Counted from the first letter of the stretch, positions 27,142-37,113 are shown. The stretch is 64,000 bases of DNA from Paenibacillus arenilitoris (GCF_014705655.1 NZ_JACXIY010000029.1:49465-113464); one strand, 5' to 3'. Notes: generated by a model from the letters alone, not told the origin. A program made the numbers and translations.

Positions 27142-30100
27142 TTATCCGGCCCATTGCTCTCCGCCATCCGTTTTCTTCTCAAAGGAATGATCCATCGACG
27201 CTTCGACGATGTCGCGGTACGCCCAGTGCGCGGGCTTAACGTCCTTCCAAGGCGACGGCTCCACGCCTTCCAGCGGCCCTCTGCCGAGCACGCGGTTGAT
27301 GATGCTCACCGCTTCGGCGCGCGTCAGCGCGTTATTCGGCTTGAACGTACCGTCCTCATAGCCTTTCATCATACCCGCGCCCTGCGCGGACAAGATGTAA
27401 GCTTTCGCCCAAGACCGGTCGATGTCCGTAAAGCCCGTACCCGTATTGGCCGGCTGTTCGATAAGGAGAGACACCAGCTTCGCCATTTCGGCTCGGGTGA
27501 TGGATTTGTCCGGTCCGAAGGTACCGTCGCCATATCCCTGCATCAAGCCCATTTTGGTCACGGCTTCGACGGCCTCCTTGGCCCAATGCGCCTGGCTTAC
27601 GTCGCTGTAGGCAAGGTTCGCTTCGTTCGCGTCAAGCGTAATCGTTCTCGACAATATCGCCGCGATCTCGGCGCGGGTCATTTTTTTGTCCGGCTTGAAC
27701 GTGCCGTCCTCGTAACCTTTCATGTAGGCCGCATGAGGGTAAGTATCCGAGAGGCCCGGCACTTGAACGAGCGCGAAAAGGCTGAAACGGTCGACGGTAA
27801 ATTGCAAGCCCTTATCGCCCTTGCTGTTATACGGGACAATAACGCCCTTTGCCAGCTGCTTCGTCCCGTCGCTGTGCTCCATGTAGACGCCCAAATCCTT
27901 TAACTCGTCTTCGCCAAGCGACACGTCCATCAAGGGCAGCACGATCGTGACGCTGCGTCCCTGCATATTCGTTTCGATCGTCATCGGACGGCCGATGACG
28001 GCCGCCTCCTCGCCGCCCGCCACTACCGTTAAGACGGCCTCCTTGTTGGCGCGGGCTTCGACCTGTTCCTTGTCGCCTTCCGCCTTCATCGGCACCAGAT
28101 CGAAGATCAGGTCCTCCGTGAAGCCCTGCAGCGACTCGTCGGGAACGAACAGCTTCGCATTCTCCGTCGTAATGCCAAGGCCGATCCCCGCATCCGCCAG
28201 CAGCTTGCCTGCTTCCTTCGGCAGCGTGACCGTCGTCTGCGCCACCTCGTCCTTCGCATCCGGAATGACGATGTTCGCCGTTGAGGATCCGGCTGCGGCG
28301 ATCTGTTCGGCCGCCTCCCGCGCTTGCTCCGCCGACCATGTAACGGTATCCTTTTTCTTGCCGTCCGCTTGCGTCGTTCTCGTAATGATAACGGTGGCTA
28401 CGGCCTCGCCGGCGTTTCCGGCCTCGTCTTCCACGCTGCCCGTTATCTGCTCCGCGGTCGGAGCAGGCGTTGACGACGTACCCGGATTACCCGGCGTCGG
28501 CGTCGGTGTTGGTGTCGGTGTTGGCGTTGGTGTTGGTGTCGGCGTCGAACCATCGGCTTCGACGCGGAACGTGAATCCGTCCACCAGCATTTCGCCGCCC
28601 GACTTTTTAACGACCTTAACGGTATGAACGCCATTGTCCAGTCCGGATAAGCTATACACGGTCTGCCTCGTCAATCGGCTCGCATGATAGGTATCTACGG
28701 TAGCCTTGAAGGCGTCATCCAGATAAATATCGATCTCACCCTGCGAAGGTCCTTTAGGCCCGATCAATTCCAGACCGGCACCGGTAAACGTATACGCGAA
28801 AGAATCGCCGTCCGCCTCGGTATAATGCACGTCATTATGCAGATCGCCCTGGAATGAGAACGTCAGGCTGAGCGCGCCGCTAGGCTGAGACGCCAGATAT
28901 TCCTTCTTGATCGTTACCTGATCGCCCGACAGCGTATAATCGGTTCCCGCCGTCAAGGCTTCTCCGCCGTTAGATATGCCGATCAGATTGCTGCCGTCAA
29001 CGGCAAGCGTTGTCGTTACGTCAGCGGCTGCCTTCTTATCCACGGTTGCCGAATCCGGGCTTAGCCGATCGGCTGCCTTCACCTTGAATTGATCCAGCAG
29101 CATGTAATAGCCCGACTTTTTGACCGCCTTAATCGTGTGCGTGCCATCGGTCAGACCGTTAATGCTGTATACGGCCTGAAGCGCTTGCTTGTTTCCGTTG
29201 TAAGTGCTGATCGTTTGCTTGAATTCGCCGTCGATATAAATATCCATATCGCCTTGCGACGGATCCTTTTCCGTGATCAGCTCGATTCCCGTTCCGTTAA
29301 ACGTATACTCGAAATAATCGTTATCTTTCTCGGTGAAGTGTACGTCGTCCTTATAATCGCCAAGGCCTCGGTTCCGATTATGCTGCCAAGCGCCCTTGTA
29401 CGAAATGCCCGTGTCGTCATCATTGATGTTCACATAGCGGCCTCTCGATGTATCGCTTATTGTCACCGCCAGCGTCTGCGCGGCTCCCTCGCTGAAGGTT
29501 AAGGTCAGGTTCGCCATTCCTGCCGGCTGCTGCGCAAGATATTCCTTCTTGATGAACAGCTGGTTGCCGGACAGTGCGTAATCGGCTCCTTCTTGCAAAG
29601 CCGTCGCGCCATTCGCTACGCCCTCCAGGCTGTTTCCGTTAAACGTGATCGCCGTCGTCACGTCCGCCTGCGCCGCCGCTTTCTTGTCGAAGCTTCTGGC
29701 AGTCGGCGTAATCGAGCTGTTCTTTGGCGTTGAATCGCTCACCGTAATCGATAAGGTTTGCGATTCGCCATGGTCGAAGGAGAAGGTCAGGTTCGTCACG
29801 CCTGCCGGCTGGTTAGCCAAATATTCCTTCTTAATCGTAACCAGCTGATCCGCTGCCGTGTAATCGGTGCCTGGCTGAAGCTCCGCCTCGCCGTTAGCGA
29901 TGCCGACAAGCGTATTGCCGGCAAGCTCCATCGTCGTGGTTACATCTGCCTGCGCTTCCGCCCTCTTGTCGAAGCTGCCCTCGGCCGGGCTAATAGCGCT
30001 GTTCGCCTCGGACGAATCGCGGACTGCGATGGTCAGCGTCTGCGCCGCGCCCCCGTCGAAGGTAAACAGCAAATTCGTTGCGCCGAGCGGCCTTGCGCTC

Positions 30101-32703
30101 AGATACTCCTTCTTGATCGTGATCAGATTATCCGCGACCGTATAATCCGTATCCCGCGCCAATTCGGCTGCGCCAAGCTTCATGCTGTTCAAGCCGCCGT
30201 ATACGGACGCGGTTACCGTCACATCCGCCTGCTGCCCTGCCGCCTGGTCGAACCCGGCTTCCGTCGCGCTGATCAAATCGGGCGTAATGACTCTAAATTG
30301 ATCGAGAAGCATGAAAATGCCGGATTTCTTAACCGCCTTCAGCGTATGAGGGCCATCCGGCAGTCCCGTGACCGTATAAACCGGCTGCTGCGCTAACCGG
30401 CCAAGGTTATACGTGCTGACCGTTTGTTTAAACTCGCCGTCGACATAAATATCCATTTTGCCCTGCGAAGGGTCCATCTCCGTAATAAATTCAATTCCGG
30501 TTCCCGTGAATGTATATTCTACATAATCCTGATCGTCCTTTTCGGCAAAATGAACGTCATCCATATAATCGCCGAGCCCCCGGTTATAGCTGCGATTCCA
30601 GAAGCCGGTATACTGAATGCCAGGATTGTCGTTATTGATGGAAATCGAGCCGCCGACGGACGTGTCTCTGATCACTAACGCAACCTTCTGTTCGGCTCCG
30701 CCGTCGAAGGCAAAGGCGAGCTCGGAGGTTCCCGTCGGCATAACGGCAAGAGCGGCCTTCTTCAAAGTAATGTGCGTATCCGATGCCGTATAATCCGTTC
30801 CTTCCGCCATAGCGGCTCCATCACGCGTAACGCCGGTCAATTCATTGCCGTTCATTGCCAGCGACAACGCCACGTCGGATGGCGCCGCATGATTAAAGCT
30901 CACCGCGGCCGGGGTGACCTTGCTGTCTTTTACCGTCGTGTCGCTTATCGTGAGGACAAGGCTCTGTGCGGAACCGCCGCTGAAGGCGAACGTCAGGCTT
31001 GTCGTTCCGACCGCCAGTCCGGCCAAATATTCCTTGTTAAGGGTAACCAGGTTGTCCTCCACCGTATAATCGACGCCTGCCGTCAGAGCAGATCCGCCGT
31101 TCGTAATGCCGCTCAGCGTATTGCCGTTCAGCGTCATCGAGGTTTGCACATCCGACTGCTCCGATTCCTTCTTGTCAAAGCTTGCCGCGGCCGGGCTGAT
31201 CGTGCTGTTAGCCGCCGTAGAATCGCTTACGTCAACGACTAGATTTTGTTTATCGGCCGTCATTTCCTTGCCGCCGTTGCGCGTCCAGTCGCCCGTATAT
31301 TTCATGCCGGTATCGTCGTCGTTCACGGTAACCGAGCCGTCCAGCGCCGTTACCTTGAGCAGCCGCGAGCCGTGCGAAGCCAGATCGGCGGAGCTGAAGC
31401 CGGACGCGAATTCGCCGAGCTCTTCGTGGCTCCACAGATCGCGCACGGATGCCGGGCCGGTCAGGCCGATATCGCTCCAATCGACGGCAACCGTCTTGGC
31501 TGAGCTTCCAAGATTGAACAACCCGACCGTGTAGGTGCCGTCTCCGTTGTTCGCATACCACACCTGCTGCTCGGTATCGATCGACACCGGATGCCCCGGG
31601 CGGCCGGTCTGATTGACGGCGATGACCTCTTCGTTCGTGAGCAATTCCAGACCGTAGTCATCCAGTCGGGTCATATCGTTGCCGATATATAGCTGCGCCG
31701 ACGACAAAGCCCAGAACGACATCGCCGTCTTGCGTTCGTCCGGCGTAATGCCGTCCATTTCTCCGTTGCCGACGTTGAGCGAATCGAAGTCGTTCCAGCC
31801 GCCGGGACCGGCATGGCGCCAAAACTTCTCCGCTATCGGAAAGAGCCGGACGACGCTGTTCCAGTTCGTTAAAGCTCCCGCGCAGTAGCATTCGATATCC
31901 CAATCAACGCGCCAGCCGTTCGCATATTGCTTCCAGTGGTCGATATATTTGATGTCGAGCGCCCAGGACAGCTCCAGCCAAATATCATGCGGCTCAAGCG
32001 CCTGCGACCAGGCTTTGACGTCATCCCTCGCATCCAGCGAAAGGTCGGAGATGCCCGACCCCGGCGTGACGCTGTCGAACTTCAGAAAGTCGACGCCCCA
32101 CTCGGCATAGAGATCGGCGATGGAGTCGATGTATTTTTGCGCGCACGCATCGGAGAAATCGATTTTGTAGCCAAAGCCCCAATAATCCGACTCTTTCGTG
32201 GGGTCGCCGATATCCTTCATCGAACAGCCCGGTGCGTTGTAGATGGGCAGATCCTGATCGTAGGCCTCCGGCGACAAGCCCGGAATACCGTACAGGCCGA
32301 ACTTCTGCCCGTTCGCGTGAACGTGGTCGATGACCTCCTGCAGTCCGTCGGGAAAAAGCGTCGTGCTCGGAATCGGCCGGCCGTAACCGTCCATTCCCCC
32401 GTTCCAGGCCGCATCCACATTGATGTATTCATAGCCGTACGGCTGCAGCTTCTCATACATCGCATCCGATTGCGCTTTAATCTGTTCGGCGGTAATCCAC
32501 TGGCCTCCGTTGCCGCCATTAGAAGATTCCCAAACCTGCATGCTGTAGCTGCTCCAGCCCATATACGGCTTAGCCGCAATTTCTTTCTTGGCCGCCTCCG
32601 CGGCTTCGCCTCCCGGCGCGATTAAGCCCAGCTGCGCCGCCAATACAATAAATGCCAATAAATAGATTCGCGTCTTCCTCATCCGACCGCTCAACCTTTT
32701 CAT
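27142..32703 (-). CDS. cell-surface GH27 enzyme with X2/CBM array and SLH anchor
   Basis: About 1,850 residues. Signal peptide (1-40), then a GH27 barrel (about 45-400) with KPYMGWSSYS, DFLKFDS (nucleophile Asp) and GWRVDWDIE. Six X2-type immunoglobulin-like repeats begin near residues 498, 594, 811, 901, 996 and 1218 (motif DYTxxxNxVTIKKEYL). Two full carbohydrate-binding-like modules (about 684 and 1088) and a truncated third (about 1291) are interspersed. A Thr-Pro linker (about 1387-1405), a domain of unknown role and three SLH motifs (from about 1651) follow. It should be an alpha-galactosidase-like enzyme held on the cell wall. The ATG touches AAGGAG, so TTG at 32694 or ATG at 32682 may be the true start. 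Confidence 0.92.
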   Translation of the reverse strand: MKRLSGRMRKTRIYLLAFIVLAAQLGLIAPGGEAAEAAKKEIAAKPYMGWSSYSMQVWESSNGGNGGQWITAEQIKAQSDAMYEKLQPYGYEYINVDAAWNGGMDGYGRPIPSTTLFPDGLQEVIDHVHANGQKFGLYGIPGLSPEAYDQDLPIYNAPGCSMKDIGDPTKESDYWGFGYKIDFSDACAQKYIDSIADLYAEWGVDFLKFDSVTPGSGISDLSLDARDDVKAWSQALEPHDIWLELSWALDIKYIDHWKQYANGWRVDWDIECYCAGALTNWNSVVRLFPIAEKFWRHAGPGGWNDFDSLNVGNGEMDGITPDERKTAMSFWALSSAQLYIGNDMTRLDDYGLELLTNEEVIAVNQTGRPGHPVSIDTEQQVWYANNGDGTYTVGLFNLGSSAKTVAVDWSDIGLTGPASVRDLWSHEELGEFASGFSSADLASHGSRLLKVTALDGSVTVNDDDTGMKYTGDWTRNGGKEMTADKQNLVVDVSDSTAANSTISPAAASFDKKESEQSDVQTSMTLNGNTLSGITNGGSALTAGVDYTVEDNLVTLNKEYLAGLAVGTTSLTFAFSGGSAQSLVLTISDTTVKDSKVTPAAVSFNHAAPSDVALSLAMNGNELTGVTRDGAAMAEGTDYTASDTHITLKKAALAVMPTGTSELAFAFDGGAEQKVALVIRDTSVGGSISINNDNPGIQYTGFWNRSYNRGLGDYMDDVHFAEKDDQDYVEYTFTGTGIEFITEMDPSQGKMDIYVDGEFKQTVSTYNLGRLAQQPVYTVTGLPDGPHTLKAVKKSGIFMLLDQFRVITPDLISATEAGFDQAAGQQADVTVTASVYGGLNSMKLGAAELARDTDYTVADNLITIKKEYLSARPLGATNLLFTFDGGAAQTLTIAVRDSSEANSAISPAEGSFDKRAEAQADVTTTMELAGNTLVGIANGEAELQPGTDYTAADQLVTIKKEYLANQPAGVTNLTFSFDHGESQTLSITVSDSTPKNSSITPTARSFDKKAAAQADVTTAITFNGNSLEGVANGATALQEGADYALSGNQLFIKKEYLAQQPAGMANLTLTFSEGAAQTLAVTISDTSRGRYVNINDDDTGISYKGAWQHNRNRGLGDYKDDVHFTEKDNDYFEYTFNGTGIELITEKDPSQGDMDIYIDGEFKQTISTYNGNKQALQAVYSINGLTDGTHTIKAVKKSGYYMLLDQFKVKAADRLSPDSATVDKKAAADVTTTLAVDGSNLIGISNGGEALTAGTDYTLSGDQVTIKKEYLASQPSGALSLTFSFQGDLHNDVHYTEADGDSFAYTFTGAGLELIGPKGPSQGEIDIYLDDAFKATVDTYHASRLTRQTVYSLSGLDNGVHTVKVVKKSGGEMLVDGFTFRVEADGSTPTPTPTPTPTPTPTPTPGNPGTSSTPAPTAEQITGSVEDEAGNAGEAVATVIITRTTQADGKKKDTVTWSAEQAREAAEQIAAAGSSTANIVIPDAKDEVAQTTVTLPKEAGKLLADAGIGLGITTENAKLFVPDESLQGFTEDLIFDLVPMKAEGDKEQVEARANKEAVLTVVAGGEEAAVIGRPMTIETNMQGRSVTIVLPLMDVSLGEDELKDLGVYMEHSDGTKQLAKGVIVPYNSKGDKGLQFTVDRFSLFALVQVPGLSDTYPHAAYMKGYEDGTFKPDKKMTRAEIAAILSRTITLDANEANLAYSDVSQAHWAKEAVEAVTKMGLMQGYGDGTFGPDKSITRAEMAKLVSLLIEQPANTGTGFTDIDRSWAKAYILSAQGAGMMKGYEDGTFKPNNALTRAEAVSIINRVLGRGPLEGVEPSPWKDVKPAHWAYRDIVEASMDHSFEKKTDGGEQWAG
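28493..28548 (-). repeat. hexanucleotide tract coding the Thr-Pro linker
   Basis: About nine GGTGTC/GGTGTT-type hexamers (plus strand) encode (Thr-Pro)n between the binding modules and the C-terminal domain. Being six bases long, unit gain or loss keeps the frame. Confidence 0.8.
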
Positions 32704-33000
32704 CTCCTTTTTGTTCGTTATTCCTTGCGTTCCTCTTTACGCCCCCCTAAGCAGCACGATGCTAGCAAAATGATAGCGCTTACCACAAATCGATAATAGT
32801 GGATTCCCCTACCGTTCTTATAGGTACATTTTTCCGTTTTGCGTACAATCCTCCCCTATTTGAGGGGGACAATCCGCACTTCGGCGTACCTTCACCGTCG
32901 GGAGTAACGGTTGCCGGTTACGGACACATCGCCGCAAGCCGTCAGCCGGATTTTAAGGACATCATCGTGGGCGCCGGCAAATCGGCTGTCCGATATTTCA
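32704..33000 (-). promoter_or_regulatory. promoter region of the GH27 operon
   Basis: Cre-like TGATAGCGCTTACCA lies at 32771-32785 (plus). Upstream on the minus strand are the -10 candidate TATTAT (32798-32793) with a poor -35, and two GTAC-containing half sites, TGTACCTA near 32828 and TTGTACGC near 32848, about 19 bases apart. The same arrangement recurs before locus C at 36851. The design suggests an AraC-type activator next to the -35 and CcpA repression just downstream of the start. Confidence 0.6.
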
Positions 33001-33039
33001 AGCGAATCGGGCGCTTCGCGAGGAAGCGCCCGATTCGCT
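33001..33039 (-). terminator. terminator of locus C
   Basis: Perfect 17-base arms (33001-33017 and 33023-33039) with a 5-base loop, seven bases after the binding-protein stop. Very GC-rich in the upper stem. Confidence 0.85.
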
Positions 33040-33045
33040 CTTAGA

Positions 33046-34719
33046 CTAAGATTGCGCCGATGCGTCGTAAGCGGCTTGCAAAATTTCGAGGTAGCGGTCG
33101 AGCTTGAGGTTTTTCAAGCCTTGCACGTAGCTGTCCCAGTCTTTGTCGAGATCCTTGTTGCCCGTGACGAATTGAAGCGCGCTTTGCTCGATGTAGTCGC
33201 GGATGTTCGTCTGCAGCATGCTCATCTCGTCGCTCTGCGCCGGGTCGACCCAGATCGACCAGAATGGGAACAGCTCCTTCGGCTCGCTGCCTTCGTACAG
33301 CTTCGTCGCCTCGTACAGCCTGCGCTCGTAGTTCGCCGAATCGTAAATGTCGGTTCCTTGCACCCAGCTGTCCCGGTACTCCTTCGGCATGTAGAAGTGG
33401 CCCATGCCGGACCAGCCCGCGTTCCGCGGCTCTTCGCCCTGCTTGCCCGGAATCGTCTTCACCATCGGCTCGACGCCTTCGCCGAGCGCCTTGTCGCCGG
33501 GCGCCGGATCTTCCCAGTCGATGCCCTTCATGCCGGAACCCGCGTTGGTCTGCCCTTCCGGCGTGTACATGTAGTCCGCGAGCTTGATGAGCGCGATCTG
33601 CTCCTCCTCGCTCGCCTTGTTCGTGATGACGAATTTCCCGCCCGGGGAGACGCCGCCGTTATCGTGCGTGGCGTATGCGCCATGCGGCCCTTGCAGCGGC
33701 GGCACCGGATTGTACTTGGCGGAACGCGGTCCCGCCAGGTCGATGAAGATGGCCGGATGCATGCCGGCGCCCGCGCCCAGAATTTCGGCGTCCGCGTTTT
33801 CGCCGATTTTTTTGAACGCCTCGGCGTTTTGCGTGAACGCGCCTGGATCGATCAGCCCTTCGTCGTACAGCGACTTGACGTAGGCGAGCCCTTCCTTCCA
33901 CTCCGGCTTGATCGCCGCGGATTCCACCTTGCCGCCCGACATATTCAAATAGTTGCGGTCGTCGTTGTAGACGAAGCCGTTCATCAGGAACGGAAGGACG
34001 CGCACGCCGAATTCCTCCGTCGAGCCGCTGAGCGCCACTTCGTCCGCCGCGCCGTTGCCGTTCGGATCCTGCGTCTTAAACGCTTTCAGAACGTTCTTGA
34101 ATTCCTCCGGCGTCTTCGGCATGTCGAGGCTCAGCTTCTCCAGCCAATCCGTGTTGATCCACATTTTGCTCGGATAGGAGCAATGGAAGCATTGCGTGTA
34201 CGCGACCAGCCCGTAAATTTTGCCGTCCGGCGCCGTGTTCAGCGTCTTCAGGTCCGAATTGGACGCCATGGCGGCCTTGATGTTCGGCGCGTACTTGTCG
34301 ATGAGGTCGTTCAACGGCACGATGACGCCCTGCTGGCCGAATTTCAACAAATCGGCTTGCGAGAATTGATCGATGTAGTGCGTCAAAATGTACGCGTCCG
34401 GATAGTCGCCGCTCGCGAGCGAAATTTGGCGTTTCTCCTTCGCGCCGTCCGACGGCACAAGCTCGAAATCGAATTTGATGTTGAACATGTCCTCCACATG
34501 CTTCGTATACTTGTTGGTCGGCAGGTCGATGCCCTGCTCCTGCACGGCGAACACGCTGATCTCCAGCGGCTCCGACGGGGCATCCGACGCCGTCCCGGAC
34601 GAATTGCCTCCGGACGGCTCGTTGGTCGAACCGGACTGACCGCTATCGCTCGAGCAGGCCGATAGCGCCATGACCAGGACGAGAATGAGCGACAATAAAC
34701 TCCAGCTGATCTTATTCAT
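33046..34719 (-). CDS. extracellular solute-binding lipoprotein (locus C)
   Basis: 557 residues. The frame is open far upstream through the antisense side of the permease gene, but the lipoprotein signal MNKISWSLLSLILVLVMALS with lipobox ALSAC and the AGGGGAG site fix the start at 34719. A Ser/Gly linker then a large bilobal domain follow. It is closely related to the frameshifted protein at 49373-51017 (shared segments such as TDWLEKL-like and GGDYPDAY, PEWKEGLAY). Last gene of locus C. Confidence 0.93.
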   Translation of the reverse strand: MNKISWSLLSLILVLVMALSACSSDSGQSGSTNEPSGGNSSGTASDAPSEPLEISVFAVQEQGIDLPTNKYTKHVEDMFNIKFDFELVPSDGAKEKRQISLASGDYPDAYILTHYIDQFSQADLLKFGQQGVIVPLNDLIDKYAPNIKAAMASNSDLKTLNTAPDGKIYGLVAYTQCFHCSYPSKMWINTDWLEKLSLDMPKTPEEFKNVLKAFKTQDPNGNGAADEVALSGSTEEFGVRVLPFLMNGFVYNDDRNYLNMSGGKVESAAIKPEWKEGLAYVKSLYDEGLIDPGAFTQNAEAFKKIGENADAEILGAGAGMHPAIFIDLAGPRSAKYNPVPPLQGPHGAYATHDNGGVSPGGKFVITNKASEEEQIALIKLADYMYTPEGQTNAGSGMKGIDWEDPAPGDKALGEGVEPMVKTIPGKQGEEPRNAGWSGMGHFYMPKEYRDSWVQGTDIYDSANYERRLYEATKLYEGSEPKELFPFWSIWVDPAQSDEMSMLQTNIRDYIEQSALQFVTGNKDLDKDWDSYVQGLKNLKLDRYLEILQAAYDASAQS

Positions 34720-34862
34720 TTTTTTAGCTCCCCTTTGCATAGTTACCGTTCTTGTAAAACCGATTTGTTCGGGCCTGCCGCATCGAACATTGGCGAATCG
34801 TTCGCGAATGCCTACATCGCCCCCACCTCCTTTATCCGAAACGGCCGACGGGCTTGCGGCCT

Positions 34863-35771
34863 TCAGCCCTTGACGGAGCCGACGAGCATCCCCTGCACGA
34901 AATAGCGCTGCACGAACGGATAGATGATCAGGACCGGCAGCGTGGCCACGACGATGAGCGCGTATTTGAGCAGCTCCGCCAGCTGCGCCCTTTGCACCTG
35001 CACGCTGATGTCCATCGCGCCGGCGCTGTTGTTCTGGATGATGATGCTCCTCAGCACGAGCTGCAGCGGATAGAGCTTGTCGGATTTCAAGTAGATCAGC
35101 GCGTCGAAGTACGCGTTCCACTGCCCGACGGCGTACATGAGGACGAGCACGGCGAGAATCGGCTTCGAGAGCGGAATGACGACGCTGGCCAGAAACCGCC
35201 AATCGCTGCACCCGTCGATTTCGCTCGCTTCGACCAATTCGCCCGGAATCGTCGTCTGGAAGAACGAGCGCGCGATGATGACCTGCCATACCCAGATCGC
35301 GTTCGGAATGAGCAGCGCCCAGCGGGAATCGATCATGCCGAGCTCCTTCACGACCAGGTAAGTCGGAATGAGCCCTCCGCCGAACAGCATCGTGAACATG
35401 ACCAGCATGAGGATGCCTTGGCGGCCGAAAAACGTTTTCCGCGAAAGCGGATAAGCCAGCATGACCGTCAGCGTGACGCTGATGAGCGTCCCCGCCGACA
35501 TATAGAGCAGCGAATTGCCGTAGCCGGTCATGATGAGCGGCGTTTTCAGAATCGTTTGGAAACCTTTGATCGACAGGTCCACCGGCCAAAGCCAGACCTT
35601 GCCGGATACGACGGCCGCCGGGCTGCTGATCGAGCTGCTGACGATGTAAATAAGCGGATACAAGACGACGACGAGCACGAGGCTCAAGATGACGTAGATC
35701 GCGAAGACGAAGATGCGGTCGCCGGCCGACTCCCGTATTTTTGTTTTGGGCGCCGTCGATGAAATTGCCAT
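34863..35771 (-). CDS. carbohydrate ABC permease, LplC type (locus C)
   Basis: 302 residues, six helices, EAA loop at PGELVEASEIDGCSD, C-terminus YFVQGMLVGSVKG. It starts 17 bases after the LplB stop and forms the channel with it. The EAA loop has GCSD in place of the usual GAG, a small deviation. Confidence 0.93.
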   Translation of the reverse strand: MAISSTAPKTKIRESAGDRIFVFAIYVILSLVLVVVLYPLIYIVSSSISSPAAVVSGKVWLWPVDLSIKGFQTILKTPLIMTGYGNSLLYMSAGTLISVTLTVMLAYPLSRKTFFGRQGILMLVMFTMLFGGGLIPTYLVVKELGMIDSRWALLIPNAIWVWQVIIARSFFQTTIPGELVEASEIDGCSDWRFLASVVIPLSKPILAVLVLMYAVGQWNAYFDALIYLKSDKLYPLQLVLRSIIIQNNSAGAMDISVQVQRAQLAELLKYALIVVATLPVLIIYPFVQRYFVQGMLVGSVKG

Positions 35772-35788
35772 GTCCCATTCCCCCTTGC

Positions 35789-36760
35789 TTACCAGATGCT
35801 GTTATTCGAAATTCGTCTCGCGAAGCCGTTCACCGCGACCAGAAGGACGAGGTTGATGACGGAGTTGAGCAGGCCGACCGCCGTGGCGAAGCTGTAGTTG
35901 GCGTTCAGCAGGCCCATGCTGTACACGTAGGTCGCGATGACCTCGGACGTGGGCAGGTTCAGCGAGTTTTGGAGCAAATAAATTTTTTCGAAGCCGACCG
36001 ACATGATGCTGCCGACGTTCAGGATCAGGATGATCGTGACGGTCGGAAGAATGCCGGGCAGATCGACATGCCAAATTTTCTGGAAGCGCGACGCCCCGTC
36101 CACTTTGGCCGCCTCGTACAGCGTCGGATCGATGCCGGCGAGCGCCGCGAGATAGATGACAGCCGCGTAGCCGGCCGTCTGCCAAATGTCCGACCAGACG
36201 TAGATTGAGCGGAACATGCCCGGCTCGCCCAGGAAGTTGACCGGCTCGAAGCCGAAGTATTGGAGCGCGATGTTGACGAAGCCGAGCCGCGGCGCCAGGA
36301 ACAGCATGATCATGGACACCATGACGACCGTGGAAATGAAATACGGCGCGAACGTGACCAGCTGGACGAACCGCTTGAAGCGGCCGTTCCGGATCTCGTT
36401 CAGCATGAGCGCCAGCAGGATCGGTATCGGGAAGCCGGCCAGCAGCTGGTAGAAGCTGAGCAGCAGCGTGTTGCGGACCAGCGTCCAGAAGATCGGATTT
36501 TCGAAAAACATCCGGAAATATTTCAGCCCGACCCAAGGACTGCCCCAGATCCCCTTGACGACGTTGTAGTCCTTAAACGCCAGCACCGCGTTCGCCATCG
36601 GCACGTATTTGAAAATGACGAAAAACAGCAGCGGCGGAATGACGAGCAAATAAAGCTGCCAGTGCGACCGCAAGCTTCTGGCAAACTGCCTGCCGTACCC
36701 GTTCTTGAACGCGTAGGCGGGCTTAATCGATTGATGTTTGGTAGCCGGTTGTTGCAGCAG
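35789..36760 (-). CDS. carbohydrate ABC permease, LplB type (locus C), probable CTG start
   Basis: Six helices; EAA loop at DPTLYEAAKVDGASRF; C-terminus ISNNSIW. No ATG, GTG or well-placed TTG fits. The TTG at 36673 would give 294 residues but has no ribosome site and removes the N-terminal tail usual in this family. GAGGAGGG at 36774-36767 is followed, six bases later, by CTG CTG in frame, with a 29-residue basic extension (starting QQPATKHQS after the Leu codons). I therefore place the start at the CTG at 36760. A sequencing error creating a missing ATG is possible. Confidence 0.85.
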   Translation of the reverse strand: MLQQPATKHQSIKPAYAFKNGYGRQFARSLRSHWQLYLLVIPPLLFFVIFKYVPMANAVLAFKDYNVVKGIWGSPWVGLKYFRMFFENPIFWTLVRNTLLLSFYQLLAGFPIPILLALMLNEIRNGRFKRFVQLVTFAPYFISTVVMVSMIMLFLAPRLGFVNIALQYFGFEPVNFLGEPGMFRSIYVWSDIWQTAGYAAVIYLAALAGIDPTLYEAAKVDGASRFQKIWHVDLPGILPTVTIILILNVGSIMSVGFEKIYLLQNSLNLPTSEVIATYVYSMGLLNANYSFATAVGLLNSVINLVLLVAVNGFARRISNNSIW

Positions 36761-37042
36761 AACGATCCCTCCTCAAAATGTTGCCCCATGTTGCTTTGGC
36801 CGCGGCGGCGGCCGCTTTATAATCCCTTGCAGCGCCTCGTCGCCGGCGCTTGATAGCGCTTTCCACATCCCTGATGATAGTGGAGAACACCCTCGTCCAG
36901 GTAGGTACATTTGGGTCGTTTAGCGTACAGATTCCCCGTTTTCGGAGGGCCAATTCGGCCGGGGAACGTACCTTTTTCCGCGGGCGGCAGCGGGATTGGT
37001 CTAAAGCAGGGCACGGGACGCATTTTTTGCGGCATGCCAAAA
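36761..37042 (-). promoter_or_regulatory. promoter region of locus C
   Basis: Cre-like TGATAGCGCTTTCCA at 36851-36865. Minus-strand -10 candidate TATCAT (36879-36874) with a poor -35, and two GTAC half sites near 36905 and 36925, 20 bases apart. It aligns over about 110 bases with the region before the GH27 gene, so the two operons are probably co-regulated. Confidence 0.6.
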
Positions 37043-37066
37043 AGCCTGACAACCTGTTGTCAGGCT
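37043..37066. terminator. hairpin between locus C and the 37232 gene
   Basis: Perfect 10-base arms AGCCTGACAA and TTGTCAGGCT with a CCTG loop. Only a weak T-rich tail (GGTTTAAT) follows on the plus strand and five T on the minus side. It may act as a terminator. Confidence 0.5.
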
Positions 37067-37113
37067 CGGTTTAATAGACATGTAACTTAGTACAACGCAG
37101 CCGGACGCCTTGG

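Noticed and set aside
33046..35778. A 910-residue open frame covering the locus C binding protein and more
   Set aside because: The upstream part reads in another frame of the LplC-type permease gene; the lipoprotein start at 34719 with its ribosome site marks the real protein.
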